From: Acanthosoma haemorrhoidale
Taxonomy: Eukaryota > Arthropoda > Insecta > Hemiptera > Acanthosomatidae
Direction: 5' to 3'
Length of the DNA: 64,000 bases
Assembly (NCBI GenBank): GCA_930367205.1
Contig: OV884011.1
Span: 168,155,226-168,219,225 of the forward strand
Part shown: in pieces, positions 35,221 through 48,094 of the stretch
Layout: every line of letters starts with the position of its first letter
Numbering within the stretch: the stretch's first letter is position 1
Notes under the pieces: model-generated
Told to the model about the DNA's origin: nothing
The model's input: only the letters and a program-made list of their open reading frames with translations
Database searches by the model: none
Position numbers and translations under genes: made by a program

Positions 35221-37222
35221 TAGACCCAACCAAGGCATGGTGGAATTGAACCAAAGAATAATGTCCAATCGAGCTGATTTATCTATGATTAACTGGGATA
35301 ACTAAATGCTAGTCAGTTTTCGAGAGAGCAAAGAATCAAAAGCCTACACATTATTTTATTTTTAATGACTTAAATAGTTTCACAGATTCGCTAAATTACA
35401 AATTCAGTTATATATATATGAACATAAAAATGGATGGACGTGTGGGTATGTGTATATTCCAGCGTAACTGTGGAATGCTTGGACAAATTTACATCAAACA
35501 TGCTACACACGAGAATTACCATTAGGAAAAAACACCGTGGAAGTAAGACAAGCCTAGTGCCACACCAGGATAGTGCTCACTGGTAGGAAGGGGGTAACAC
35601 CAGGCTGGAAAATAGTCCAGATGACATTTAAGCCCGGGGTTTAGTCATATAGAATTCTGTAGAACCGTCTCGCCTTAAAGCACTTAAGTTTGAAGATAAG
35701 AAATATAAAAATAGACTCATTGCGTTAAGGTTTAAGTATGAACATTTTCTTTAAATAGCGAAAATTGTGCAAATTTTCCTTTAAAAAAATATGTTATTTA
35801 AAGTCGAGAGATCCATAAAGTGAAAAGACCAAGGAAAATTGAGCACCTGAGAACTTTTAACTACCTTAGACTAATTGAGGCATGCACATTTTATTTATCA
35901 TCCTTATACTATAGCATTAAAATTTACAACCAACACTCGATTTTTTCACATTTCCCTCCACAATAACATATCTTTTACTACTTGTTAAAGGTAAATAAAA
36001 AAAAACACAAAACATACATAGGAAGTTGGATATCCGGTTTGCAGATAATTACAACTGACAAGAAAAGATCAAGCACACACAGGCAGGGACATTAAGAGAC
36101 TTTAACGATCGAAAGCCAAAGAGTTGCAGGCAGTTTATTGTAGGACCAAGATGACCGTAAATATTGTGTCCAGACCACTGTAGGTTCTCTCTGTGGTAAT
36201 TATCTCTTTGTTTTTATCTTTGACAGCGAATCATGTTGCTGATTTAAGGCGAGTACGCAACTTATCAGGTTTATGTCTTGTTCGGAATCTGTTATTGGGT
36301 ATCTTTTGCAGAAATGATCTTCAAGGAGTTTTGTTCAATTTAGAATTTTTCGATCCAACTCTCAGAGTCCACAAAACTCTATGGTTTGAGCAGTCTCCAG
36401 TACATCTTCTTCCAGACAATCTTTCTTTTTTCTTGGTTAAATACGAAACGTTATCATGCTATTAGCATAAATGTATGAGAGTGAACAACATTCCTTAATG
36501 AATTTTGGTTATTGCGTGGCAGGAGCTATCAAAGCCCTTTTTATATCGTCGGCGTCATTTGATAGTTCCGGTCTGGTCTAACAGTTCTTCGGGCCTTTTC
36601 TTTCGACAGTTATTGTAAGATATCGATGTCAGAAGAATTTACTGCCTTATATATATATCTGTTCCTGAGTTCTTATAACATTGTTTTATAGTGGGTTTTT
36701 ATTGATATAGGACCTGTCTATCCCGTTCTGTTTACAGTAATAATTTCGCTTTTAACTACCCCAATCAAATAAAAATCAAAAAAATTTAATAGTTTTACAA
36801 CATGTTATTTACGATAAGTCCCTGACATAATTAGTCGTAAATCTAGAACTTACATAACATGTGTCTTATAAATGTTAATGTTAAGTTGGCGACAGACGAC
36901 CTTTACAGTTTTATAACTTTTTGGTTTCTTGAAAAAAAGTTTAAAGAGTTTCTTTAATTAAGAAGATTTACCCAAAAGATCATAAATTCCCCAATAAAAA
37001 CATTAAAAACGTTTAATTTGTCACTCGATAAAATTACAATCTGTTATTTTTTTTATGTTTGACAACAGGAAAAATAAGTTGTTTTTAAGCTTTTTAATGG
37101 ATTCAAGTAGTTCTGGAGATGTCTGAATTTTGGTGAAACGTAGATAAATTTTCTGAGCAGAAAAGGGCTTAATAGGTAACATTATCTTGAATTTTGGTGT
37201 CTATTGGCAGTCTTGCTCCTAC
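35221..37222. other. No supported gene
   Basis: AT-rich. A 90-codon plus frame (36193-36465) begins beside a pyrimidine-rich tract ending TTTGACAG (about 36228) that looks like a splice acceptor, but a frame of this length is expected by chance and no domain is recognisable. Confidence 0.45.
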
Positions 37223-37830
37223 TTAAATTATTAATATTTTTTCTTTACACGTTTTAGTGTTTTTTGAAAATATGGGCTCTACTACAACAATATTTGAATA
37301 ATACCAACCGAATCGGTTGGTTATATAATAAAAATTACTATAAAAAAAAAGTAAATAAATCAACGTACCTAAAGTATTGCTATAAATTAATTTGATATTT
37401 TCGTTACGAAATTGATGCTTATCATGGACAAAAAAAATCAAAACTTCAGTTTTGACATTCTGTGCGGAGTTTGACGTACATGATATAAACAAGCAACACA
37501 GTTTACCTGCGATTCTGACGAAACGATGTTCGGAAAAGGTGGGTAACGGTGTATTCGGAACGTTACAGAACAGTGACAAAGAGGAACAGGTTCCTGCTAC
37601 TGGCCCCTTTAGGAGGGGACCTCTCAATCTCCCGCCTGGGCTCACCTGTTAATTATGTATTAACGTTTAAGTATTTAATGGTCTTCGGGGAGGAGAGAGC
37701 GTGGGAGAACGGGTTTTTGATTCGGCTTGAGGTTGTAGTCGCCTGGAACTTTGGCTGGGTTGCCAATAGCACACTCACAGGGCTCCAGTTGAACAACAAC
37801 AACATGAAAAAGAACCGGAAATAGAGTCTG
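37223..37830 (-). other. Longest open frame in the window, unidentified
   Basis: A 140-codon minus frame (37645-37223, GTG first) has a GC-rich first half (37450-37645) and an AT-rich second half typical of non-coding DNA. The upstream part (37646-37800) has another open minus frame of about 50 codons, starting MLLLFNWSPVSVLL, separated from the first by stops and by ACAG/GTGAGC, which could be a splice donor. A 91-codon plus frame covers the same DNA. Open frames on both strands in a GC-rich patch suggest a repeat or transposon segment more than a gene. Confidence 0.2.
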
Positions 37831-38929
37831 ACGACATGTAAACAGCTGTAGTTTACTTATAAATAGCCTACTAGTAAAGAATCTTAGCCTGTTCGGCCGA
37901 AAAAGGATCTGATCTGGAATGTTAACGGCCTAATCCCAATATCGGCTTGGGACGTTGAAAGAATGATGTTAAGTTGTCATCAAGATATGCAAGTTCGCAT
38001 CAGCCCCTCATAATAAGAAAGCAGTGATTACATTTAACATAAAATGTATTTAAACGAAACGATGTTCACAAATAAGCTTGATGAAAACTTAACATTGCCA
38101 ATCTCTCAACAAAAAATTGAATCCATTTATACATTCAAGTCTACCATTGAACTAATAGTATTTATTCTATTCTATATTGTTATAATTCGTACATTTTCAA
38201 ATGTTCCAGGAGTTTATAATACATGGTAGAAGTTTATGTATGTTGTTAGATGGAAGTTATAAGATAGTCAGACATACAGAGTATGACATGTATGGTAGGA
38301 AGAACATGGCGAATACCAGAGGTTAAGTAGAAGGACAAGTATTTGTGGCAGTATCTTTTCATTTTGAGGATTACAGCTAATTCAAAGACGGGAAGTTAAA
38401 TAGTGTAAGTCTCTATGTATAATTCTAATCAAACAATCCAATAGTCAAATAACCGCGTAAATGACTAGTCAAATAGTGAGTGCCGAATAATTTTGATTTA
38501 TTATTTGCAACGTGACCTGGGTGTCGTGGATCGAAGGAGTTATTATAGCAGGCCATGGGACTGATAACTGCCTCGTTAAAATTCTCCACAATATACATTC
38601 GGATGACAGAACTGGTCGGAAATGCCTGACTCGTGATAGAAGGCAGTGATAAACAAGTCAAGCCGCGCCAATAGACAAAGCTATCACAGCCGTTGTTTAC
38701 ATTTACAATAATGATATATTGTACAAGGTATATCTGAGAGATAATAAAGCGAGATAGAATATTTCGCATTTTCACGCCTTCGTGTTTGCTGCAGATTGCG
38801 AAAGAATGGTATTTCACGCGGAATTTTTTGCCTCAATTGTGGAGTCAAGCAGAACTTTGAAACTGTAAATCACGGCTGTATTTCATAGTTCTCTAGCACG
38901 AGCCATGTAAGGCCGTGACCGTGTTTTAG
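37831..38929. other. No supported gene
   Basis: Contains a 130-codon minus frame (38425-38817) of mixed composition with no recognisable domain, signal or catalytic motif. Length alone does not separate it from chance in this window. Confidence 0.45.
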
Positions 38930-38985
38930 ATTTGGTAACGGGCCTAGAATAGTTACCAGGTCACAAATTCAGTATCATACAAAGT
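38930..38985 (-). repeat. Dispersed repeat R1, copy J (partial)
   Basis: Matches only the far end of copy G: GATTTGGTAACGGGCCTAGA, ATAGTTACCAGGTCAC and GTATCATAC correspond to bases 49950-50010. It shows that the family extends beyond the blocks shared by the other copies. Confidence 0.5.
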
Positions 38986-40039
38986 AGTAACGAATGAAAC
39001 TTTTTGGCTGACCAAGTTTCTGTTATGATACATTCGATCAGTTATATTGACATCAAACCTCATACAGTCAAAACCATACAAAATAGGACTGGTTCTGTTT
39101 AATAAAATGAATGGATCCTCACTTAGTGCACGAACCAGATCCGACTAAGTTTTAATGCAATCAATTGTAACCTTATTTAAAGTTTAAATGATTGCTCTGA
39201 ATAAAGTAATTAAAGTATACCACAAAGACTTGACATCTTCCACTACATTACATGCACAACAATGAAGTTATTCAGTAACAACCATTCTGATTCGTCAACG
39301 CTTACATAGTAGGGATGACCGATTGTCCATTGTTACAATAGAATGATCGATTACTATGTATATGTAGTTACAGTTTGCGATTAAGGTTTTTGAAATAGCA
39401 TTTTAATAGATCCACAATGTTACATGGTTAAGCGATTAATATATTATTCGAAGTCGACAGAATCGGAACAATCGATTGTAAGGCACTAACGACAATCTGT
39501 CAACCCCATGACATAGGGGCTCGTAAACAGGTCATTTAAATGAGTCATTGCAGTGAATGACGATGCAGTAAACGGCAACTACATTATAAATTCAGATTTT
39601 ATATAATTTCGATATGAATGTAATTTGTTGAAAATTTCCGACAAGTTAAATGTCTTAATGTTGCTGGAAACTTGCTTATCTAAGCTCAAGGACAAACCGT
39701 TCCCAAGCAGAACCAAAAAACATCTACCAAAGAAAACCGTGTCTAATCTGCCACGTTCTTCAGTATTACTGACAGGAGCGAACACCCTCTCCAAAGGTTC
39801 TGGTACCCTAAACATGTCTGAGCTGCACTGAAGACTACAAATCATAAGGAACATCATACAATTTCCTAAAGTATGGTACAGTATAATTCGATTCAAGGGT
39901 ATTTTTATCATAAAGTCATCACGGAGTTGTAAAAATTTCAATATTTGCCTTATACATCCAATTTATTTATTTAAACCAACATATATCCACTTCAAATAAG
40001 AACTTGAATAAAAACATATAACACATTTAATTTCAGATG
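38986..40039. other. No supported gene
   Basis: AT-rich. A 120-codon minus frame (39579-39941) and a 68-codon plus frame (39625-39831) overlap on opposite strands. Neither has a recognisable motif. Confidence 0.45.
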
Positions 40040-40440
40040 GATTGGATGTTATTTACAGCTGCTTGAAAGTATAATTCCCTTGGGGCTATAAAGGGGTTGC
40101 TCGCTACCAGTAGACTGGCTACTCTTCCTGACCTACATCGCGTGCATGGCCTTAAGTCCAACAACCCTCCCCCCTTTAAAAAATAAAAAAATAAAGGAAT
40201 AAGCTGGCCTAGAGTGGCCGAAAACATGTTTTAATTGCCACCATTGGCTCGGACCCACTCGAGGGTCAATAACCGGGTCACATGCTACTTCATACAGCCG
40301 GAGAGGACGACCGTCCCCCGATCTGATGAAGAGGTCGGAGTACGATATGCCTTGAGGGTCATCGCCCTTCGATAACGGTCTGCACTCGCCACCCAAATCC
40401 CTCCATCACTCACTCTCACTTGTCCTACCTACCGCGTCTG
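40040..40440 (-). other. GC-rich block with overlapping minus frames
   Basis: Two minus-strand frames (40133-40396, TTG first, 87 codons; 40033-40227, 64 codons) cover a block clearly richer in G+C than its surroundings. The first reads SDLFIRSGDGRPLRLYEVAC and is interrupted downstream by an AT-rich F/L-rich segment. No ATG start and no clear splice sites frame it. It looks like a fragment of a dispersed element, but no second copy is in this window. Confidence 0.25.
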
Positions 40441-43294
40441 ATTTTCTTTTTTGTTAACAGGCTACGCGTCTGCTATCCACACCATAGTCCAATTGTAACA
40501 TGAGGTTAGGGGTGGTGATATACTACTATATATACAGGTAGTAATAGTTTACTACTTGGTAACTGTTTACTCCTTTATTTACTAACACTAGCCATGTTCA
40601 GTATAGCAACATAACTAACTATCCAATGTGAAGGATATAGATGGATAGACGGATAGTTAGCTCTGTCCGGTTTTAGGCGGCTTTTAATGGAAACTAAATA
40701 TCCTTGCATGTCCACGATAATAGTGTATGAGCCATCCAAGGTTTTATTAATGAAGGCTCTCTGTGACCGGTCGCACTCATGTCTTCACGAGGGATATGAT
40801 ACCTAAGAAATAAATAATAAAACCACTAATTTTTATATGCCACCAGCTTTTAAATGTAGAAGAATAATAATTAACAACTACAAGATGTGGTGTGGAATTC
40901 AACTGTTTTTATAAACTATTAGCCAATGAAAAAATACATTTGCAGAGCAGATACAAACTCAGGACGCCAAGATCACCATTCGGGTGTCCTTCCATATGGC
41001 CTATCCTTGCAGGATTACATAAACAATTATAGTCCTGCCGGAAGTACAAATGGACTATTCTTGGCTGATCCAAGTCAAAAATGTGCTGCTACACTATTTA
41101 TAATGTACTTAAAACATGCCTGTCTACATGTCTGTGTTAGTTCTCCAGTAACTGTGAATAATAATTTGTATCGTGTCTCTAAGATAGTAATGATAAACAG
41201 ATAGCAATTTAAGAAAATTTATGAAGTGGAAAAGAAATAGCTTTGAATAAGTAAAAACACAGAATACTACAACGCATCACACAGATTCTAAAAGTGATCA
41301 AAAATGAGCTTTTTGTCCGGAGACAAGAAAAGGTAGTTTTAAAATTGTCGATTACAATTTCGTTACACACAGTAGATATGCGCCATAAGTTGTTAATACT
41401 TTGATACATTTCATGATCAAGTATTTTTAGCAGCTTGACATTCGTTCATCGTGCCTTTAAAGCTGCTATGCTGACAGCTGTACTATATTAATATATTGTA
41501 GATAATTTTGCCACAAATAAGTGCACTTTTCTATAATATAGCATTTATAGTCCTTTCATCGCAATAAAAACATTATAACAACCACTTTATTCCACTGTAG
41601 CGTCGACCTCGGAGCCACTGTGGCCCAAGCAGGAAAGAGTAGGTAATTAAAAATGAAGCTTCATTATGTTCTTAATGAGATTCCGCCTGTAGCCTTCCAT
41701 TATCTTGTGTAATTTATAGCCAGGTGTCTCTGCTTTGCACTTTACTGCTTTCATTTACAGAAGTTCCTTTTATTTCTGCACTAAATGGAGTAATAAAAAC
41801 ACGTAGAATTCCTATAACTAATTTATTTAAAAAAAATTAATACATTTTGCCTAGCCAAATGGGACTGTAGAGGTATTAAGGAAAAAAACAAAACAAAAAA
41901 AACACCCATAAAAGAAGTGTCTGTCGCGTTTCGCTTATGTTTATTTGTTTTTTTTTTGGAAAATTGAAGAAACAACTTGCGTGGAGTCAAGGGTCACTCG
42001 ATATTGGTTCTTCACAGTTAAGATCATTCTACGCGTCCTACCTAACTAGTTTACGTTTGAAGTTTTATTTTTGTGAAAGTCCCTATTTCATCTGTTAAGA
42101 GCAGGTATTTACAGCACTACCCTTCAAGGTATAATATATACTAAAAAACATGTGTGTGGTGACAATAAAAACACAAATGTAGACTTGCGACTTGAGAAAT
42201 CTTCTGCCTAATATATACATATATATATATATATATGAAGCACATTAATTAAATCCCAGAGCTTTTATTTCATCAAAAAATGGACCAAAGTAATTGACAA
42301 AACTTCCTGGTAATGATGACGTTTGATTTACGTCATTGAAGAAGTACCTGCTACGTCACTATTCTTACCTATTCGGAGTAGTTAACGCACGAACCGCAAA
42401 TGTTAATGACCCGGAGTCGATTCTACACACGAACACAAATATCTATGTCCAATGTAGAACCACACTTTTGCAACGAAAACACTGTTGCTAATAGTAAAAC
42501 AGTAATGGGTATTTTTACGTCATAAAATCATTCGTAGAAGAATTATACTTCACTATTCATTAAAACAGAAGCAAAGTTAAAATATTGCTACAAAAGATTA
42601 TGAACTAAATGCATAATTATAAATTGAGAAGAAATATAGTTAGGAAGTGAGGAAAGAATTTTTTCATATCTCTCATTATTTTATCTAGACTTTTATGTCT
42701 AGTGGACAGGCAGTCAGGTGAAAGATGATTGACCTCGTACTTATTCAAAAGCAGAGCCCCTCATGAGTTATAAAAAATGGTTAAATGATTCCTTTACATA
42801 ATGACTGTATACTCCGGTCTCACCAACACACATATATATTACAGTCCAATATCTCCTCTTGCCTGACCTTTCATTTTTTTTTTTTTTTTTCAATACAGAA
42901 CTAACATTTTAAATGAACGGAGAAAAAATTACTTTTAAAGGTTACCGATATATAGCTCACTCTACCTTGCTTCGTCCAATCATCACTTCTGAATGTTATA
43001 AGTTACTCAGCAACTTTAACGCCAGGATATCTGACGAGTTTTTAGAGACCGAGGTTCTATAGTCCGGAATCCCAGAAATAAATACTTTCAAATAACTATA
43101 ATATAATAAAAATGTCTGGAGCAGATAAAAATTGCAGAATTGTATTCAATATTTATCTAATATGCAAGGTGACAGTCTTGCTTGATAGACTAGTAACTAA
43201 TAAATCCATTCTTTATTATTCATTATTTATCTTCTTCAACTCCATTGACTGCACTACAGTGAGATGGTTCCTATCGGTTTCAGCACTTCCACGT
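40441..43294. other. No supported gene
   Basis: AT-rich. A 92-codon plus frame at 40926-41204 has no motif. Several A and T runs (about 41880-41955, 42865-42890). Nothing else supported. Confidence 0.5.
42211..42236. repeat. (AT)n microsatellite
   Basis: About 26 bp of AT repeat with a single C interruption. Confidence 0.85.
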
Positions 43295-43471
43295 CCCTTC
43301 AAACTGAACAGAAATTTGTGGTCCCACCGGAAATAGGTCAGATTCTTTTTTTATCTAGATCAGGTCACTAGGTTATGACTTATGACCCTAACAACTCACT
43401 TTTTGTCACTTTTAGACTCCGTCCAGTTCATGTTTGGCATAAATCGTTCTTAAGAGGTCTAGCTGTGTCTG
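43295..43471 (+). repeat. Dispersed repeat R1, copy F
   Basis: CCTTCAAACTGAACAGAAAT, then a deletion of the GCAGAGCGAA block, then AGATCAGGTCACTAGG, TTATGACCCTAACAACTCAC, TTTTGTCACTTTTAGACTCC and CGTTCTTAAGAGGTC. The 3' half aligns closely with the reverse complement of copy G. Frames at 43112-43336 and 43375-43569 partly overlap it and are not genes. Confidence 0.8.
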
Positions 43472-44297
43472 TAATTTACTTAAACAGTTTTATTATTTTG
43501 TGCCTATTAAAACTTAGTATTACATCATACAAAGTGAATTTGTGTCCTGGGAACTATTCTATCACGTGACATAAACCTAATCAATTTATATACAACCTCC
43601 TTCTCGTTATATACAACTGAGACTAAACAAGTGAAACATATATAATATTAAACATGAATATGTTTGATTTATTTTACACATACTGACTTAGATTGCAGTT
43701 CGTAGGTTTCCTTTTCTGATGACAAAAGTATATCTATTTATAATCAGTAAATACTTAAATGACGCCCATTATATTGATACTGAACAAGCTGACACACACC
43801 ACAATTTGCATACAAAAGGTTTTAAACTGGAACTGTATGTACAGTCCACCAGAACATGGCTGGTTATTTTAAATTGTAATTCCATCTCATAAATATTTCA
43901 TCCAGATGATTTTTATGCGAATCTACACTCGGGCAGGAATCACCCCTGAATGACGGTGAAATTCATGCGAGCAAAAAAAAAAAAATTGCAACATTGTCCG
44001 ATTTTTTTGTTTCCCTTTGCGGGAACATGATCCTTGTGTTAAAGGGCTTCTCACAACAGTCTGGAACCTGACAGCAGCCTGGAATTGTATCTTGGAAACA
44101 TTAATCAATAGAATAATGTATTCAATTATTCATTTACTATAGCGGTCGTGCACACGTTTTTTCTCAACTGTATAATCTCACTCATTGTAGCCATGCTTTT
44201 TTTTTAGTTGGTTGAATGATTGTTAATTTATTATACTTGTAAGTATGTTTCAACAGAATACCCAATAACTGCTAATTAGATCAGATGACACTCTCAT
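43472..44297. other. No recognisable feature
   Basis: AT-rich. A 61-codon minus frame at 43923-44108 has no motif. Confidence 0.45.
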
Positions 44298-44340
44298 CGG
44301 TTCGACTCTGGATAGCTCACGTGGTATAACGCCTGAACTG
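44298..44340 (+). repeat. tRNA-like boxes, possible SINE remnant
   Basis: A B-box-like CGGTTCGACTCTGG (44298-44311) is directly followed by an A-box-like ATAGCTCACGTGGTATAACG (from 44312). The order is reversed relative to a tRNA, so this could be the junction of two tandem SINE pieces or a chance match. Confidence 0.25.
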
Positions 44341-45860
44341 AGATGTAGTCGCTTGCTGATGACTTTCTTTCTTCTTTAGTCATTAAGTAATTATATCACA
44401 TAATATTAAGCACTTTAAATAATATTTAACGTTATCTAATTACTATTGAAAATTGTGTGATAATCCAATTTTATGTGCCGAAAGATAAAATTTTTTTTTA
44501 TAACGAATTTTAAAATTTTGAATAGTATTAAATTGTATTCTTGCAGATAGCCAATTAAGCGAAATGTCAATTGTTTGAAAATGATTTACGAAGAGAAAAC
44601 TAACTAAGCAGGGACTGCGTTGCCTGATCCGGCGATAATACGAACTGTGTTTGACCCTAAGGGTCTGCTTTTTAAAAGTCGCAGAATTTATCTTTGAAGG
44701 GACATAAATATTGAAAATGGTGAGACTGTCCATTTCATTGCATCATGCTATCAATAATAATGACACTATCAAATAAAATGAAGCGTCGAAATAGATTACT
44801 ATTCCTTGTTTGCGGCATGTGTAAAATCAAAGTTCACCTAAATACTCTCCGATTGTTGAAGATTCCGTAAGAGGTTTTCAGCTAAAACCGTAACGAAATG
44901 ACGGTAATATAACATTGTCTTAGCCAGTGAGATGAGAACCATCAGACTGGGCAGACCAAAGGAGCTATAAAACAAGAATGTTCATTATCGATATTTTATT
45001 GGGCCAGTAGGATTTTTTATTATCAGAAGAAGCGTGAGAGGTTCAAAGCAGAAGACCGACCCCCCTCCACGGCCTGAAACATTTAGGCTGGCCATAACAA
45101 GTGTAGGCGTTCAAGATTCTCCGAATGTTTTCACTCAGAGGAACATTCGAGCTTTAAAGTTCACGTCAGAGGAGTTCCTAATTTTTTTTTATAATACACT
45201 AAATGGTTTTCAACCTACATAACCATAAATTAGGTGTACTAACACTGGCCTACATATATGGCTGAATAATCGACGTGGCAGAATTATAAAAATGGATTGT
45301 TTCAAAGAGAGGTAAAAAGAAAAGAATTCTTTCGATTCGAGGGTTGAAATAAATAAGACACATTGTAGAAAGTTTGTTCAATGGCGTGTATTAAGCCACT
45401 CACAACTCGGCTTTATTTTCAAATAGGTAAGATGGACTGTCTGTCAGTCTTGTCAGAGCTGTACTAATAATTCCTTACTTTCCTTATGCAACATGAAAAT
45501 TATTAACATTCTAGTACTTTTAATCATGGGATCGTGTAATTTTTATCTACACTATTGGTCTCTTAACTCGGCTTTTGTATTTTTTAACATTTACTACAAA
45601 AAAAAATTGTAAAATGAATCAAATTTAATGTGAATAGGGTTTTTTTTTGTATATTTCGCTCCCCATTGATACATTTGACGCTAATGTAAATGATGAAAAT
45701 TTGAGTGATTGTAGCCAGAAAAAAAGATACCATTGATAGACCACCAGTGGTATGCAATCAGTGATCCCTCCTCCCCCAAATGTATGATCCAGCTCAAATC
45801 ATCAGTCTACTCCCATAAAACAATTATTATGACTTTATGACCTTTAAATTCATCCCAGAG
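44341..45860. other. No supported gene
   Basis: AT-rich. The 96-codon minus frame at 44443-44733 is AT-driven. A 62-codon plus frame at 45034-45222 is in slightly GC-richer DNA without a motif. Confidence 0.45.
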
Positions 45861-45947
45861 ACTGGAACATTCGACCGTTCCTGTCTTGATCGCTCCACAA
45901 CCCTCTGGAATTCTCTCACTTCTAATATCAATGCTAAGTCACTATAA
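45861..45947 (+). mobile_element. C-terminal fragment of a non-LTR retrotransposon
   Basis: The frame TGTFDRSCLDRSTTLWNSLT, then SNINAKSL and a stop, resembles the 'R(S/T)F..R...LWNSLP..I....SL' C-terminus common to the second reading frame of CR1/RTE/Jockey-type LINEs. The following 120 bp are a pyrimidine- and AT-rich 3' region. The rest of the element is absent. The assignment rests on one short motif. Confidence 0.4.
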
Positions 45948-47193
45948 GACCCTATTCCATTATCTCCACACCATCCAGACTTTGTGAATTTGTCTATATT
46001 ATTTATACCTTATCCTTATCATATTTATCGTCTATTTTTTATCTTGTGTTTGTAAAAGTTGTGGTTTTAAATAGTGAAAGTGAATGGGACACTACAAGAG
46101 ACAAAGTAACGGAAAATCTTCTGTCACCCCAGGGAAGAGGATTTAAGTTGTTCAAGTTTACAGATACGGAGACCTACAAATAACGGATTTTATCTGCTAC
46201 TTACTTTGGGTGGATAGGAGTGGGCAGATACTGAAAAGAAACGCTAAATCCAGAAGCAGATTAACAACATTTGTTGTGCTTTAGTTGTAAGTTGTCGATA
46301 CGGAAACCACTTTTAAGTAGACAGTCAAAATATCGGAATATCCTTTCCTAAGAGCACGACGCAGCAATGAGCAAGGAAAAGGACAGGCCGTAATCTTAGG
46401 ATTTACTAAGTTGTACATCCAGCTGCAGGTACAGACGTCGAACTCGGAAGTATCTCGGCCGAAGAGAAATCACTCATGACAAATGATATTCCAATGCTCA
46501 TTAATTTTTTTTTCTTTCTGAGATATGCAAATGTCATTGCCTTTTCTCCCCGACATACAAATACACTGCCAGACATTCCTTCAGCATTTCCGCTCTAGAA
46601 AGTCACTGATTGGATCTGGGCTGGAGTCTGTCCAAGTACTCAGCTCCGGGGACAGGGGGAGGTCACCAATAAGTCCCCAATTTCACCAACAGGCCATACT
46701 TTTATCAGAGGTTCACCTTTATTGTTTGTTTGTTCCCGCTAATAAATAACGAACAATATTGTTGACAAATTAAATGAAACGTGAGGAAACCTTTCATTAA
46801 CTTTTAACTTCCTCGGATCAAGCTGAGGAGCTGTTCTTCCATTTTCACCTTTTATGGTTTCCTTTAAGAATTAATATTTTGATTTATTTGACAGGGCAGA
46901 ATTATTGTCGGGAATATTCAGAACAACCATTTTGAGAGATAGTACATTATTGATGAGTGCTTCCATACTACACACTTGCGCTGTTCTGTCTACAGATGAA
47001 TTAGTGAGAAATATCCAAAAAGACGAGCGAAGACAGGGCCAAAGAAGCGGAAGTAGGGCACAGCGGGAGTTATCAGGTCTGCACATCTGAACCCCAACAG
47101 GACCAGAACGAGAAAGCCACGGCCTTCTTTATATCAGCAACAGTATTACCTAAGCTGTAATATCTGCCGGATAGTAGTTTTAATTATTCGAAG
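45948..47193. other. No supported gene
   Basis: 46540-46720 and 46900-47130 are less AT-rich. In the latter, minus (46871-47086, 71 codons) and plus (46905-47090, 61 codons) frames overlap. No domain is recognisable in either. Confidence 0.45.
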
Positions 47194-47325
47194 TAACTTC
47201 AAACTACACAGAAATTTTTCAAATTTAGCAGTGCGAATTATCAAGGTCTAATAAGTCGGTCTTTCAGCCAGATCAGGTCACCAGGGGGTCGAGGTTTTGA
47301 CCGGAAGTTAACAAATCGCAACTGT
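47194..47325 (+). repeat. Dispersed repeat R1, copy I
   Basis: AACTTCAAACTACACAGAAA, TTTTTCAAATTTAGCAGTGC, CTTTCAGCCAGATCAGGTCA and GAGGTTTTGACC match the 5' half of the family. The GTCACTTTTAGACTCTG half is missing or too diverged. Confidence 0.7.
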
Positions 47326-48094
47326 TGTAAATTCTTCTAAAAATGGACTGTAACAAAGAATAAAATCATTTCCGGCCCATGTAAAAGTAACTTTTGTCAA
47401 TTTTAAACAACTGTAAGCAATACATATTGGCGTTGTGTGTTTTCTCTTGGTGGAGAAACCACCTTTTCATAAATCGCGATATATTTCTACGTAAAATTAT
47501 TGTTTATTCATTGATTATTTAATATCCATTTAGTCTTTACTTTACTATTTTCTTAAGAAATCAATGTTTATTAAAAAGTTTCTTTTAATGCTTTATATTA
47601 ACCTTGAGTCTTACATTAAAGGGTGGCTTATGAGAATATATAATTCAGTCTCAATAAACCGATCTACATCGATTAGCAGAAGTACCGAAGAAATATTTAT
47701 GTATTTAATTTTTCATTTTACGGACCGTGAGTCGTTTCCTAATAAAGTTCAACACGTTGCTATACCAGATGTAAAGCCGTCCACTTTCATGAACTGAATA
47801 ATAAATACAAGCCGCTGTTGTTCTTAACACCAAACCACAATTCAATTACATCTGTGAAACTATTTTCCTTGTTCCCAACAATGTATGCAATTGCATAAAT
47901 CATGCAAACACTCATAGCATTATTACGTTTCATTATAATCGACTAAAAGTGTGTCGTGACATTCCAATGTCACCCGACAAATTCCCCGACAAATTCCGAC
48001 CCCCCCCCCCAAAAAAAAACAAGTGAAACTTGACAGTAATAGACACCAAAAGCTTTTTTAATCTGATTTCCAGATTGTACTTTGTACATTGTAG
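47326..48094. other. No supported gene
   Basis: AT-rich, with an 11-C run (48000-48010) directly followed by nine A. A 77-codon plus frame at 47564-47797 has no motif. Confidence 0.45.

Noticed and set aside
36193..36465. A 90-codon plus frame after a pyrimidine-rich tract ending in TTTGACAG, as a terminal exon.
   Set aside because: About this many frames of 90 codons are expected by chance in 64 kb, acceptor-like tracts are frequent in T-rich DNA, and no domain is visible. A weak resemblance of its start to repeat R1 also could not be excluded.
38425..38817. A 130-codon minus frame as a gene.
   Set aside because: No domain, signal peptide or motif is visible and its composition matches non-coding flanks. 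It is within the range expected for random frames here.
39579..39941. A 120-codon minus frame as a gene.
   Set aside because: It overlaps an open plus frame, has an AT-driven composition and no recognisable motif.
42211..42236. The (AT)n tract as a replication origin or regulatory element.
   Set aside because: Such microsatellites are common in AT-rich genomes; no other supporting feature.
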